Source of the DNA: Sphingomonas sp. PAMC26645
GTDB lineage: Bacteria > Pseudomonadota > Alphaproteobacteria > Sphingomonadales > Sphingomonadaceae
Reading direction: 5' to 3'
NCBI RefSeq assembly: GCF_004795835.1
Contig: NZ_CP039249.1
Span: 3,819,001 to 3,883,000, forward strand
DNA: 64,000 bases
Both the position numbers and the translations under genes were made by a program. The notes under the pieces are model-generated. The model had not been told where the DNA came from. It made no database searches and was given only the letters and a program-made list of their open reading frames with translations. Positions 44,341 to 53,926 of the stretch are shown piece by piece. Numbering within the stretch: the first letter of the stretch is position 1; each line of letters opens with the position of its first letter.

Positions 44341-44364
44341 GCCGCCGGGCGCGAACCCGACGGC
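44341..44364. terminator. Possible terminator between convergent BLUF and EF-hand genes
   Basis: Imperfect stem GGCCGCCGGG / CCCGACGGCC with a 4-base loop between convergent stops. No clear T-tract, so termination is uncertain. Confidence 0.4.
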
Positions 44365-44405
44365 CTCGATCCGTGCGATGGGACTTTGCGGACGTGCCGT
44401 TACCG

Positions 44406-44834
44406 TCAGCCCTGCGACAGGAAGCTGGTGACCTCGGTCTTGGTGAGCGACTTGCTCTTGTCGGTATCGGCCTGCGCGAAGGCGGCGGAGACCCATTTCT
44501 TGGTCTCGGGCGCATCGGGCTTCGTCGACGGATCGGTCTTGCTCTTCAGTGCGACCATCCAGCCGCCGAATTCGGTCGCGCTGAGTTTGCCATCACCGTT
44601 CTTGTCGTAGGTCGGGAACTCGGTGTCGACGACCTGTGCGACCTGGCTGCCGGTCGCGGGCTGCTCGCGCGCGGCGGGTTGCATCGGCACTGAATCCGTT
44701 GGCGTACCAGATGGGGCGGCCTGCCCGACAGCAGCACCACCCGGCGCCGAAGTCTGCGGGGATGTCGTGGTCGTCTGTGCCAATACGGGTGCAGCAACCA
44801 GCGCCGCGCCGGCCAGCATAGCATATTTCAACAT
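44406..44834 (-). CDS. Secreted EF-hand domain protein
   Basis: A 142-residue protein with signal peptide (MLKYAMLAGAALVAAPVLAQ), a Thr/Pro/Gly-rich linker and two EF-hands. The first loop, DKNGDGKLSATE, is canonical. The second, DTDKSKSLTKTE, keeps Asp1, Asp3, Ser5 and Glu12 and is probably weaker. It should bind Ca2+ in the periplasm. ATG 44834 is chosen for the signal peptide; the longer frame lacks support. The 231 bases to purB form a divergent promoter region with several TATAC-like AT-rich stretches but no assignable promoter. Confidence 0.88.
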   Translation of the reverse strand: MLKYAMLAGAALVAAPVLAQTTTTSPQTSAPGGAAVGQAAPSGTPTDSVPMQPAAREQPATGSQVAQVVDTEFPTYDKNGDGKLSATEFGGWMVALKSKTDPSTKPDAPETKKWVSAAFAQADTDKSKSLTKTEVTSFLSQG

Positions 44835-45065
44835 TGCGTCTCTCCGGTAGTGTTCTACGCGTCTACTGAGCGATGTTGCGACCATGCCGGATATATACTC
44901 GGCATCGCGAACCGCTTACCCACTCTATACGCGCGACATCGCCAGATTTATACCTTGCGACGGGTGTTTGAACCTTCTCCTGCGTCCTGCTACCGCGTTT
45001 CGCGGGCAACCGCGGGCCGGATGGCACGCGACGCGCCCTACCCTTCACGCTCCCGAGGAAACCCG

Positions 45066-46364
45066 ATGGTCCCCCGCTATTCCCGCCCCGACATGGTCGC
45101 GATCTGGACGCCCGAAGCGCGCTTCAAGATCTGGTTCGAGATCGAGGCGCACGCCACCGACGCGCTCGCCGAACTCGGCGTAGTCCCCAAGGAAGCCGCC
45201 GCCGCGATCTGGGAAAAGGGCGCGTTCGAGGTCGACCGGATCGACGAGATCGAGCGCGAGACCAAGCACGACGTCATCGCCTTCCTGACCAACGTCGCCG
45301 AGCATGTCGGGCCCGAGGCGCGCTTCATGCACCAGGGCATGACCTCGTCGGACGTGCTCGACACGTGCCTCGCGGTGCAGCTGGCCAAGGCGAGCGACAT
45401 CCTGATCGCCGATCTCGACGCGTTGCTGGTCGTGCTCGAACGCCGTGCACGCGAGCACAAGATGACGCCGACGATCGGCCGCAGCCACGGTATCCACGCC
45501 GAGCCGGTGACGTTCGGGCTGAAGCTCGCCCAGGCGCATGCCGAGTTCGCGCGCAACCGCGCGCGGCTGGTGGCGGCGCGCGAGGACGTCGCGACCTGCG
45601 CGATCTCGGGCGCGGTGGGGACGTTCGCGAACATCGATCCGTTCGTGGAGGAGTATGTCGCGGGCAAGCTGGGCCTGTCGGTCGAGCCGGTCTCGACGCA
45701 GGTGATCCCACGCGATCGCCACGCGATGTTCTTTGCTACGCTGGGCGTGATCGCCAGCTCGATCGAGCGGCTCGCGACCGAAGTGCGCCATCTGCAGCGG
45801 ACCGAAGTGCTCGAGGCGGAGGAGTTCTTCTCGCCCGGCCAGAAGGGTTCGTCGGCGATGCCGCATAAGCGCAATCCGGTGCTGACCGAAAACCTGACCG
45901 GCCTTGCGCGGATGGTGCGCGGGTATGTGACGCCGGCGATGGAGAACGTCGCGCTGTGGCATGAGCGCGATATCTCGCACTCGTCGGTCGAGCGCTACAT
46001 CGGGCCGGATGCGACGATCACGCTCGACTTCGCGCTCGCGCGGCTGACCGGGGTGATGGACAAGCTGGTCGTGTACCCCGAGCGGATGTTGAAGAACCTC
46101 AACAAGATGGGCGGCCTCGTCCATTCGCAGCGCGTGCTGCTGGCACTGACACAGGCGGGCGTGAGCCGTGAGGACGCATATCGGCTGGTGCAGCGCAACG
46201 CGATGAAGGTGTGGGATTCGGACGGTGCGCTGTCGCTGCTCGAACTGCTGAAGGCGGATCCGGAAGTGACACTGTCGGATGCGGAACTCGAGGACAAGTT
46301 CGACCTCGGCTATCATTTGAAGCACGTCGACACGATCTTCGCACGGGTATTCGGCGCGGCCTGA
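45066..46364 (+). CDS. purB: Adenylosuccinate lyase
   Basis: Acts twice in purine synthesis: SAICAR to AICAR and adenylosuccinate to AMP, releasing fumarate. The 432-residue protein of the fumarase superfamily has TSSDVLDTCLA, the catalytic-His region GRSHGIHAEPVTFG, and the signature SSAMPHKRNP (near residue 265). ATG 45066 follows GAGGAA; homology begins at PRYSRPDM. The frame is open about 70 codons upstream without homology. Confidence 0.97.
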   Translation: MVPRYSRPDMVAIWTPEARFKIWFEIEAHATDALAELGVVPKEAAAAIWEKGAFEVDRIDEIERETKHDVIAFLTNVAEHVGPEARFMHQGMTSSDVLDTCLAVQLAKASDILIADLDALLVVLERRAREHKMTPTIGRSHGIHAEPVTFGLKLAQAHAEFARNRARLVAAREDVATCAISGAVGTFANIDPFVEEYVAGKLGLSVEPVSTQVIPRDRHAMFFATLGVIASSIERLATEVRHLQRTEVLEAEEFFSPGQKGSSAMPHKRNPVLTENLTGLARMVRGYVTPAMENVALWHERDISHSSVERYIGPDATITLDFALARLTGVMDKLVVYPERMLKNLNKMGGLVHSQRVLLALTQAGVSREDAYRLVQRNAMKVWDSDGALSLLELLKADPEVTLSDAELEDKFDLGYHLKHVDTIFARVFGAA

Positions 46365-46382
46365 GGACCGGAGGCAAGGTTG

Positions 46383-46494
46383 CTCCCCTCCCTGAAAAGG
46401 AGGGGCCGGGGGTGGGTAGGCCGGTTCGGGCCACACTCGTCTGGCTCGTACGGAAGCCGGCCCACCCCCTGCCCCTCCCTTTCAGGGAGGGGAG
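46383..46494. repeat. Family C4 inverted-repeat element
   Basis: CTCCCCTCCCTGAAAAGGAG-GGG...GGGGGTGGG mirrored by CCCACCCCCTGCCCCTCCC...GGGAGGGGAG, 19 bases after the purB stop. Downstream (46500-46641) is an AT-richer stretch with repeated CGCAA/TTGCG boxes. Confidence 0.85.
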
Positions 46495-46542
46495 ATCGTT
46501 GCGGATCGGGCGGATGTAACGTCCAAAACGACCCAAAGTGCA

Positions 46543-46589
46543 CGCAACGCAATTGCGATTACGTGTTACAAAATTGCGACAACGCGCAA
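46543..46589. promoter_or_regulatory. Cluster of CGCAA/TTGCG boxes
   Basis: Within 47 bases there are CGCAA (46543), the palindrome CGCAATTGCG (46548-46557), TTGCG (46574) and CGCAA (46585), the last two forming TTGCG-N6-CGCAA. They lie 53-99 bases upstream of the 28-residue ORF and look like an operator array for an unidentified regulator. Confidence 0.4.
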
Positions 46590-46641
46590 CTAAGCCCATA
46601 TCCCCCTTGCCGGATATTGTTCCGGCATCGGAGACCTACCC

Positions 46642-46728
46642 ATGCGCATGTTCGAAACCGTGACCAGCACCATGCTGGCGATCGCGGCTCAAGCGCTGGT
46701 GGTCGGGGTGGTCATCACCGCCTTCTGA
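46642..46728 (+). CDS. Possible 28-residue hydrophobic peptide
   Basis: The frame starts at ATG 46642 and ends at TGA 46726-46728. The peptide begins MRMFETVTST and ends with a single hydrophobic segment, TMLAIAAQALVVGVVITAF. CGGAGA lies 8 bases before the start, an operator-like box cluster lies further upstream and an 8-bp hairpin follows at 46743. The composition suits a small membrane protein. No homologue is recognised, so coding status rests on these signals alone. Confidence 0.5.
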   Translation: MRMFETVTSTMLAIAAQALVVGVVITAF

Positions 46729-46742
46729 TCCATCGGCCCGCC

Positions 46743-46762
46743 CGCCCCCTTCCGAGGGGGCG
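46743..46762 (+). terminator. Possible terminator hairpin
   Basis: A perfect 8-bp stem CGCCCCCT / AGGGGGCG with loop TCCG, 14 bases after the small ORF. It lacks a T-tract on both strands. Confidence 0.4.
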
Positions 46763-46796
46763 CGGCTAGGCCGGCAGTTTCAAGACCCGCGAATAA

Positions 46797-47249
46797 TCAC
46801 CGCTTTCGCGGATAGCGCGCGGCGAATTCCTCGTCGGACATCATCAGGTAGCGGATCATGTCGATCAGCGCCCAAGGCGCGCTGATGACCAGACCGACCA
46901 CCGTGATGGTGAGCACCAGCATGACGATCCCGGAGCCGGTCCGGCCGAGGTAGAAACGGTGGATGCCCAGCGTGCCGATCACGAACGCCATCACCGCCGC
47001 GACGTATTTGTTGCGATCGTTGGTCGGGAGTGTCTCGGGCGGCACGGCGCGCCTCGGGCCCGGCGCAGTCGGCATCGGGAAGACGCTGAGCGCGCGATCG
47101 TTGGCAGCCTCGAAATCGACTTCAAGACCGATCGCGGGTTCGCCGCGGTGCGCCCAGTCCTCGCGCGCGAACCGGTAACGTTGTCCGTCCTGTCCTGCGA
47201 CGAGCCCTTCGCCCGTGCGGGGATCGACGCCTAAAACCTGTCCGCGCAT
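46797..47249 (-). CDS. TM2 domain membrane protein
   Basis: A 150-residue protein. The first about 65 residues are a soluble SH3-like region (VLGVDPRTGEGLVAGQDGQRYRFAREDW), followed by a TM2 domain: KYVAAVMAFVIGTLGIHRFYLGRTGSGIVMLVLTITVVGLVISAPWALIDMI. The GxHRFYLG turn is diagnostic. The function of TM2 proteins is unknown. It is followed on the same strand side by another small membrane gene upstream. Confidence 0.87.
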   Translation of the reverse strand: MRGQVLGVDPRTGEGLVAGQDGQRYRFAREDWAHRGEPAIGLEVDFEAANDRALSVFPMPTAPGPRRAVPPETLPTNDRNKYVAAVMAFVIGTLGIHRFYLGRTGSGIVMLVLTITVVGLVISAPWALIDMIRYLMMSDEEFAARYPRKR

Positions 47250-47320
47250 ATCATTCCTCGGTGTTCGATTTCATTCTGGCGGATGATGCGGATCAGGCAA
47301 GCTCGAACTCACTCCCGGTG

Positions 47321-47791
47321 TCAGGCGGCAAGCGCGGGTTGACGCCAATGTCTGTCGTCGTCGTTGTCTGCATTCGTCGATCGCTTCTTCCGCGAGCGGA
47401 TCGCACGCTTGTGCGCTTTTGCAGCCGGGCGGCGAGTTAAGACGCTGATCCAGCCCGTCATGAAGGTCCGAACGCGCAGGCTGGATGCCGCAGCGGCCAG
47501 CGCCATGAGAATGTCGACATAGGCCGAAACCTCGAACATTGTGATCCAGATCGCGACATCGGGGGCGGCCAGGGTGAGTAGTCGAATGCCGTCGCCTTCT
47601 CCGACGAGCGTGACCATCGCCGCCGTCAGCATCAGCAGGAACATGACCGCGGCATCGCCTCGCGTGAACCGTGCCAACCGCGCGGCAGGCTTGTCGATCA
47701 GCGCTCGGCGCATCGCCTTGCCGATCGGCGTCCGGGGGGCGGTCGCCATGACCAGCCAACACGCTATCGCGGTGAAAAGACATGCCAGCAT
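47321..47791 (-). CDS. Small membrane protein of unknown function
   Basis: A 156-residue protein with about three hydrophobic segments (MLACLFTAIACWLVMA, AAVMFLLMLTAAMVTLV, AYVDILMALAAAASSL) and a strongly basic C-terminal tail (RRPAAKAHKRAIRSRKKR). No family is recognised. It lies 71 bases upstream of the TM2 gene and 33 bases downstream of dnaJ, all on the minus strand. Coding is supported by the membrane pattern and codon phase only. Confidence 0.6.
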   Translation of the reverse strand: MLACLFTAIACWLVMATAPRTPIGKAMRRALIDKPAARLARFTRGDAAVMFLLMLTAAMVTLVGEGDGIRLLTLAAPDVAIWITMFEVSAYVDILMALAAAASSLRVRTFMTGWISVLTRRPAAKAHKRAIRSRKKRSTNADNDDDRHWRQPALAA

Positions 47792-47824
47792 TTCGCCCCC
47801 CTTTGGTTCAGTATGTAGCCGGGT

Positions 47825-48958
47825 TTATTCCCCCGCGAACACGCCCTTCAGCTTGGCGAAGAAGCCCTGGCTCGCCGGACATTCGTCACCGGTCTCCGTC
47901 TCGCGGAACATCTCGAGCAGTTCCTTCTGGCGGTTGCTGAGACGCGTGGGGGTTTCGACGTCGATCTGGACGACGAGGTCGCCGTGGCCGCGGCCTTGCA
48001 GGACGGGCATGCCGGCGCCGCGCTGGCGTAGCTGCTTGCCCGACTGGATGCCGGCAGGGATCTTTACCTCGTGCGTGCGACCATCGAGGCCGGGGATCGA
48101 GAGCGAACCGCCGAGCGACGCGACCGTGAAGCTGATCGGTGCGCGCGCGAAGAGCGTGGTGCCTTCGCGCTCGAACAGATTGTGCTTGGTCACGTGGAGG
48201 AAGATGTAGAGGTCGCCGGACGGCGCGCCGCGGGCGCCCGCCTCGCCTTCGCCCGACATGCGGATGCGCGTGCCTTCGTCGACGCCGGGGGGGACGTTGA
48301 TCGACAGCGTCTTGGTCTTCTCGACGCGACCTTCGCCGCGACAATCCGGGCATGGGTCGGCGATGACTTCGCCCGCGCCGTTACACACCGGGCAGGCGCG
48401 CTCGACCACGAAGAAGCCCTGCTGCGCACGGACTTTACCGTGCCCGCCGCAATGCTGGCAGGTTTTCGCGCGCGTGCCAGCCTTCGCACCCGAGCCATCG
48501 CAGGTGTCGCAGAGCGCGGAGACGTCGATCGTGATCTCGGTCGTCTTGCCGTGGAACGCTTCCTCCAGGCTGACTTCCATATCGTAGCGCAGGTCCGCAC
48601 CGCGCCGGGCTGCAGACCGGCCGCCGCCGCGCTGTGCGCCGCCCATGAACTCGCCGAAGACGCTTTCGAAGATGTCGCTGAAGCCGCCGAAATCCTGCGC
48701 GCCGCCTCCGTGACTACCGCCGCCGCCGTTCTGGAACGCGGCATGGCCGAAGCGATCATAGGCCGCACGCTTCTGCGGGTCCTTGAGGCACTCGTACGCC
48801 TCGCTGACCGCCTTGAACTGCGCCTCGGAATCCTTGCAGCCGGCATTCTTGTCCGGGTGATACTTCATCGCGAGCTTGCGGTAGGACGACTTGATCGTCC
48901 CCGCATCCGCGGTCCGCTCGCATTCGAGCAGTTCGTAATAATCTGTCTGGGTACTCAT
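47825..48958 (-). CDS. dnaJ: Chaperone DnaJ
   Basis: Hsp40 co-chaperone delivering substrates to DnaK and stimulating its ATPase. The 377-residue protein is type I: J-domain with YHPDKN (HPD), Gly/Phe-rich linker, four CxxCxGxG zinc repeats (CDTCDGSG, CQHCGGHG, CPVCNGAG, CPDCRGEG) and C-terminal substrate domains. ATG 48958 is chosen because homology starts at STQTDYYELL. Its likely ribosome-binding site (GAGAGGG, 9 bases upstream) is at the edge of a family C repeat. Confidence 0.97.
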   Translation of the reverse strand: MSTQTDYYELLECERTADAGTIKSSYRKLAMKYHPDKNAGCKDSEAQFKAVSEAYECLKDPQKRAAYDRFGHAAFQNGGGGSHGGGAQDFGGFSDIFESVFGEFMGGAQRGGGRSAARRGADLRYDMEVSLEEAFHGKTTEITIDVSALCDTCDGSGAKAGTRAKTCQHCGGHGKVRAQQGFFVVERACPVCNGAGEVIADPCPDCRGEGRVEKTKTLSINVPPGVDEGTRIRMSGEGEAGARGAPSGDLYIFLHVTKHNLFEREGTTLFARAPISFTVASLGGSLSIPGLDGRTHEVKIPAGIQSGKQLRQRGAGMPVLQGRGHGDLVVQIDVETPTRLSNRQKELLEMFRETETGDECPASQGFFAKLKGVFAGE

Positions 48959-48965
48959 GATCTCA

Positions 48966-49068
48966 AGCCCTCTCCCCTCCGGGGAGAGGGTTGGGAGAGG
49001 GGCCGCCACACACGGTCCCTCTCGGTACTGCCCCTCACCCCGACCCTCTCCCCGCAGGGGAGAGGGGG
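48966..49068. repeat. Family C3 inverted-repeat element between dnaK and dnaJ
   Basis: CCCTCTCCCCTCCGGGGAGA-GGG at the left is mirrored by CCCTCTCCCCGCAGGGGAGA-GGG at the right, with TTGGGAGAGGGGC and its partner inside. It fills nearly the whole dnaK-dnaJ gap and its left edge overlaps the dnaJ ribosome-binding region. Confidence 0.87.
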
Positions 49069-49075
49069 AAGTAGT

Positions 49076-50983
<1,908 letters not shown>

Positions 50984-51071
50984 GAGTTCTGATTAGCCCC
51001 TCACTTGAAACGAAAATACGAAACCGGTTCCACCCCGTTACGGCAGTGGAACCTTTCTGATGATGGGCGCG

Positions 51072-51099
51072 ATATAGGTGGCCTCGCGCTTGCCGCAAG
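51072..51099 (-). promoter_or_regulatory. Candidate heat-shock (sigma-32) promoter of dnaK
   Basis: Minus-strand CTTGCGG (51099-51093), a 14-base spacer and CCTATAT (51078-51072) resemble the sigma-32 consensus CTTGAAA-N11/16-CCCATnT. It lies about 90 bases before the dnaK ATG. Confidence 0.5.
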
Positions 51100-51151
51100 A
51101 TTGTACCGGTCATAGGATGCGCAAGTGGTCGGGCCCGGAGAAAAGTAACCT

Positions 51152-51589
51152 ATGCGTATCGTTTTCGGACTGGGTGTTGCCGCGATGGCACTGGCGTCGT
51201 GCTCGCCGCCCAAGGAACTGTCCGTGGACGGGGCCTGGGTACGGCTCGGCGCCGTCACCGGGCGGCCTGCGGCGGCGTATTTCACGGTGCATGGGGGGCC
51301 GACGCCGGCGACGCTGATCTCGGCCACCACCGACGTCGCGATCAGGTCTGAGATGCACGAGACGATGGACAAGGGCGGCATGTCGACGATGACGCCGCTC
51401 GCGAAGGTCGAGATCCCGGCGAATACGGATGTGGCGTTCGCGCCGGGGGGGCGGCACGTGATGCTGTTCGACATGAACTCGGGGATCAAGCCCGCCGATC
51501 GCGTGACGCTCACGTTCGCGTTCGCCGATGGGACGCGGATCATAAACAACGCGACCGTGGTCGCGGCGGGGACTCCGGTCGGGAAGTGA
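51152..51589 (+). CDS. PCu(A)C-type copper chaperone lipoprotein
   Basis: A 145-residue periplasmic Cu(I) carrier expected to deliver copper to the CuA or CuB centre of cytochrome oxidase. It has a lipoprotein signal with lipobox ALASC (Cys17). The metal motif H-x(n)-M-x(n)-H-x-M is visible as EMHETMDKGGMSTM and GGRHVMLF. It is divergent from dnaK. The HExxH gene starts within its stop codon (GTGA). Confidence 0.9.
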   Translation: MRIVFGLGVAAMALASCSPPKELSVDGAWVRLGAVTGRPAAAYFTVHGGPTPATLISATTDVAIRSEMHETMDKGGMSTMTPLAKVEIPANTDVAFAPGGRHVMLFDMNSGIKPADRVTLTFAFADGTRIINNATVVAAGTPVGK

Positions 51590-52104
51590 CCCGAGCAGGC
51601 TCAAGGCGCGAGCTTACCGAGGGAGAGACGGCGCTCGCGGCATCGGTGTTCGGGCGCGCGATCGATTACTCGTCGGTGAGCATGGCCCGCAGCAAATGGG
51701 CGTTCTTCCAGCCGCGCGATACGGTGATGGCGCCTCGCGGGTGCATCCACTTCCACCCCAAGGGCGATCTGTGGTCCGACGACTTCGCGCACGCGAACCT
51801 GACGTTGCAGGGGCTCTTTATCCACGAGATGACGCACATCTGGCAGCACCAGCGCGGCGTGTTCCTGCCCTTGGCGCGGCATCCCTGGTGTCGGTACGAC
51901 TATACGTTCCGGCCTGGAGTGGCGCTGCACCGCTACGGCATAGAGCAACAGGGGGAGATCGTGCGGCACGCCTTCCTGCTGCGTGCGGGCGCGAAGGTCG
52001 CAGGGGCGCCGCCGCTCGCGCAGTATGAGACGGTACTGCCGTTTACGCCTGCTCGTCCCGCCAACACACCTCGTCATCCTGACGAAAGTCAGGATCCAGA
52101 GTGA
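51586..52104 (+). CDS. HExxH-motif putative metallopeptidase-like protein
   Basis: A 172-residue protein without signal peptide. The core carries HEMTHIWQHQ (His80, Glu81, His84), the HExxH zinc motif, next to a short hydrophobic lead, LTLQGLFI. Family members have been labelled Vgr-related in sphingomonads, which says little. GTG 51586 overlaps the copper-chaperone stop as GTGA. The last 11 codons (PRHPDESQDPE and stop) come from the family D repeat, so the original C-terminus may have been altered. Confidence 0.75.
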   Translation: MTRAGSRRELTEGETALAASVFGRAIDYSSVSMARSKWAFFQPRDTVMAPRGCIHFHPKGDLWSDDFAHANLTLQGLFIHEMTHIWQHQRGVFLPLARHPWCRYDYTFRPGVALHRYGIEQQGEIVRHAFLLRAGAKVAGAPPLAQYETVLPFTPARPANTPRHPDESQDPE

Positions 52105-52153
52105 CTCAGCGAGACGATCGGGGCTCTGGATCCTGACTTTCGTCAGGATGACG
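52072..52153. repeat. Family D inverted repeat overlapping a coding end
   Basis: CGTCATCCTGACGAAAGTCA-GGATCCAGAG mirrored by CTCTGGATCC-TGACTTTCGTCAGGATGACG. The left arm supplies the last 10 codons and stop of the HExxH gene. The second copy is at 57120-57201. Confidence 0.9.
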
Positions 52154-52177
52154 GAGTATCAGATGACGGGTCTGGCT

Positions 52178-52417
52178 TTACAGCCAGCTACGACCATCCG
52201 GCCCGGTACACCCGTAAGGCGGCAACTGGCCCGGGAACCGCGCCTGCATCTTGTGGCAGCCCCAGGCGCGCATCGGCCCCGGTGCATAGCCGTTCAGCGC
52301 GATGCCGACCTCGTCATACGGGCTGGAGCCACGCGCGACGTACATGTACCAGCGACCGCCGAACATCACCGCAGCCGCGATGAGCACGACGCAAACGACC
52401 TGAACGATTTTCTGCAT
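52178..52417 (-). CDS. Small membrane-anchored hypothetical protein
   Basis: A 79-residue protein with an N-terminal hydrophobic helix (KIVQVVCVVLIAAAVMFGG) and a short extracytoplasmic part with two cysteines (WGCHKMQARFPGQLPPYGC) suited to a disulfide. ATG 52417 is preferred because AAGGG precedes it; a longer frame to 52462 has no support. No family is recognised. It lies 107 bases upstream-facing from the threonine synthase end, on the same strand. Confidence 0.65.
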   Translation of the reverse strand: MQKIVQVVCVVLIAAAVMFGGRWYMYVARGSSPYDEVGIALNGYAPGPMRAWGCHKMQARFPGQLPPYGCTGPDGRSWL

Positions 52418-52524
52418 TGGGAACCCTTTTTGTAAAGAAGGGCGCCCCGTTGCAGACAACATGGATCAATTTCAACCACCGATCTGGTAGATCTAGACCC
52501 ACCCGATCGGCAGAAATCCGCGGT

Positions 52525-53748
52525 TTACAGCGCGTCGAAGTCGATAGGTCGTGTTCTATCAAGCGCTTGCGGCGCCTCGGGCATCGGATATTTCAGTCCG
52601 GTCGCGCAGTTGAAAAGAACGACCTTGTCGTCCTCGTCGACCAACCCGGTGTTCAGCGCTTGATGATACGCCGCCAGCGTCGCGCCACCCTCGGGGCATA
52701 GCAGCAACCCGTCCTGCTTCGCTGCCGCGTCGACCGCCTTCAGGATCGCCGGATCGCCGACCGCGAGCGCCTGCCCGCCGCTCTCGCGTACCGCACGCAG
52801 GATCAGGAAGTCGCCGACCGCTTTCGGCACGCGAATGCCCGCGGCGACGGTGCTGGCGTCTTCCCAACGCTCGGCATGCTCCTCGCCCGCCTCGAACGCG
52901 CGGACGATCGGCGCGCAGCCGCTCGCCTGCACAGCGAACATCTTGGGCCGCTCCGAGCCGATCCAGCCGAGCTTCTCGAGTTCGTCGAACGCCTTCCACA
53001 TCCCGATCAGCCCGGTGCCGCCGCCGGTCGGGTAGAAGATCGCATCCGGCAGTTTCCAGCCGAACTGCGCGGCGAGTTCGAGCCCCATCGTCTTCTTGCC
53101 CTCGATCCGATACGGCTCCTTCAGCGTCGAGAAATCGAACCAGCGGCCCTCCGCGGCCCCCTTGCCGACGATCGCGCCGCAATCGTCGATCAGGCCGTTG
53201 ACCCGCCAGACGCGCGCGCCCTGCATCGCGATCTCGCGAACGTTGATCTCGGGGGTGTCGTCCGGGCAGAACACGATCGTCTCGATCCCGCAACGGGTAG
53301 CATAGGCGGCCAGCGCCGCACCCGCATTGCCGTTGGTCGGCATCGCGATTTTCTTGACGCCGAGTTCCTTCGCCATTGCGACGGCCATGACGAGACCGCG
53401 TGCCTTGAACGAGCCGGTAGGGAGGCGGCCTTCGTCCTTCACGAGCACGTTGGGACCGCCGGACTTGGTGAGCGGCAACAGCGGCGTCTCGATTTCGCCG
53501 AGGCTGACGATGTTGGACGTGTGACGGACGGGGAGCAGCTCACGCCAACGCCATAGGTCGGTCGGCCGCGCCTCGATCGTGTCGCGCGAAAGCGCGGACC
53601 GCACAGCGTCGAGGTCGTAGCGGACGAGCAACGGTCGTCCGGCGCGCGAAAGCCCGTGAAGCTGATCCGCCTCATACCGCTCACCGGTGATCGAGCATTC
53701 GAGATGCGTGACGAAGGTCTGGCGATCGGTCGTGAGGTTCTGGTTCAT
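52525..53748 (-). CDS. thrC: Threonine synthase
   Basis: PLP enzyme converting O-phosphohomoserine to threonine. The 407-residue protein has the PLP lysine region DEGRLPTGSFKARGLVMAVA (Lys in SFKARG), NGNAGAALAAYA and the phosphate-binding Gly-rich loop PTGGGTGLIGMW. The N-terminal THLECSITGERYEADQ segment is typical of the plant-like class. ATG 53748 is chosen because homology begins at about residue 13. Related threonine dehydratase or diaminopropionate lyase activities cannot be excluded by motif alone. Confidence 0.88.
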   Translation of the reverse strand: MNQNLTTDRQTFVTHLECSITGERYEADQLHGLSRAGRPLLVRYDLDAVRSALSRDTIEARPTDLWRWRELLPVRHTSNIVSLGEIETPLLPLTKSGGPNVLVKDEGRLPTGSFKARGLVMAVAMAKELGVKKIAMPTNGNAGAALAAYATRCGIETIVFCPDDTPEINVREIAMQGARVWRVNGLIDDCGAIVGKGAAEGRWFDFSTLKEPYRIEGKKTMGLELAAQFGWKLPDAIFYPTGGGTGLIGMWKAFDELEKLGWIGSERPKMFAVQASGCAPIVRAFEAGEEHAERWEDASTVAAGIRVPKAVGDFLILRAVRESGGQALAVGDPAILKAVDAAAKQDGLLLCPEGGATLAAYHQALNTGLVDEDDKVVLFNCATGLKYPMPEAPQALDRTRPIDFDAL

Positions 53749-53760
53749 GAACTGACTTTC

Positions 53761-53926
53761 AAATCCTCCCCTGCAAGGGGAGGGGGACCAGCGCAGCTGG
53801 TGGAGGGGGCGTGCCGCGGTCGTAACGCTCGACGCAAGCCCCCGGCCGCAGATGGTACGCGGGAGGTGAGCCCCCTCCACCACCACGCAAGCGCGTGGCG
53901 GTCCCCTCCCCGTTCCGGGGCGGATT
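53761..53926. repeat. Family C1 inverted-repeat element
   Basis: AAATCCTCCCCTGCAAGGGG and the mirrored CCCCGTTCCGGGGCGGATT ends; inner GGTGGAGGGGGC / GCCCCCTCCACC. It is a sister of 7692-7851 and spans the gap between grpE and the threonine synthase gene, touching the grpE stop codon. Confidence 0.85.

Noticed and set aside
52105..52177. An insertion-sequence remnant at the paired D repeats
   Set aside because: Only the mirrored arms and a short core are present; there is no transposase fragment or target-site duplication I can point to.
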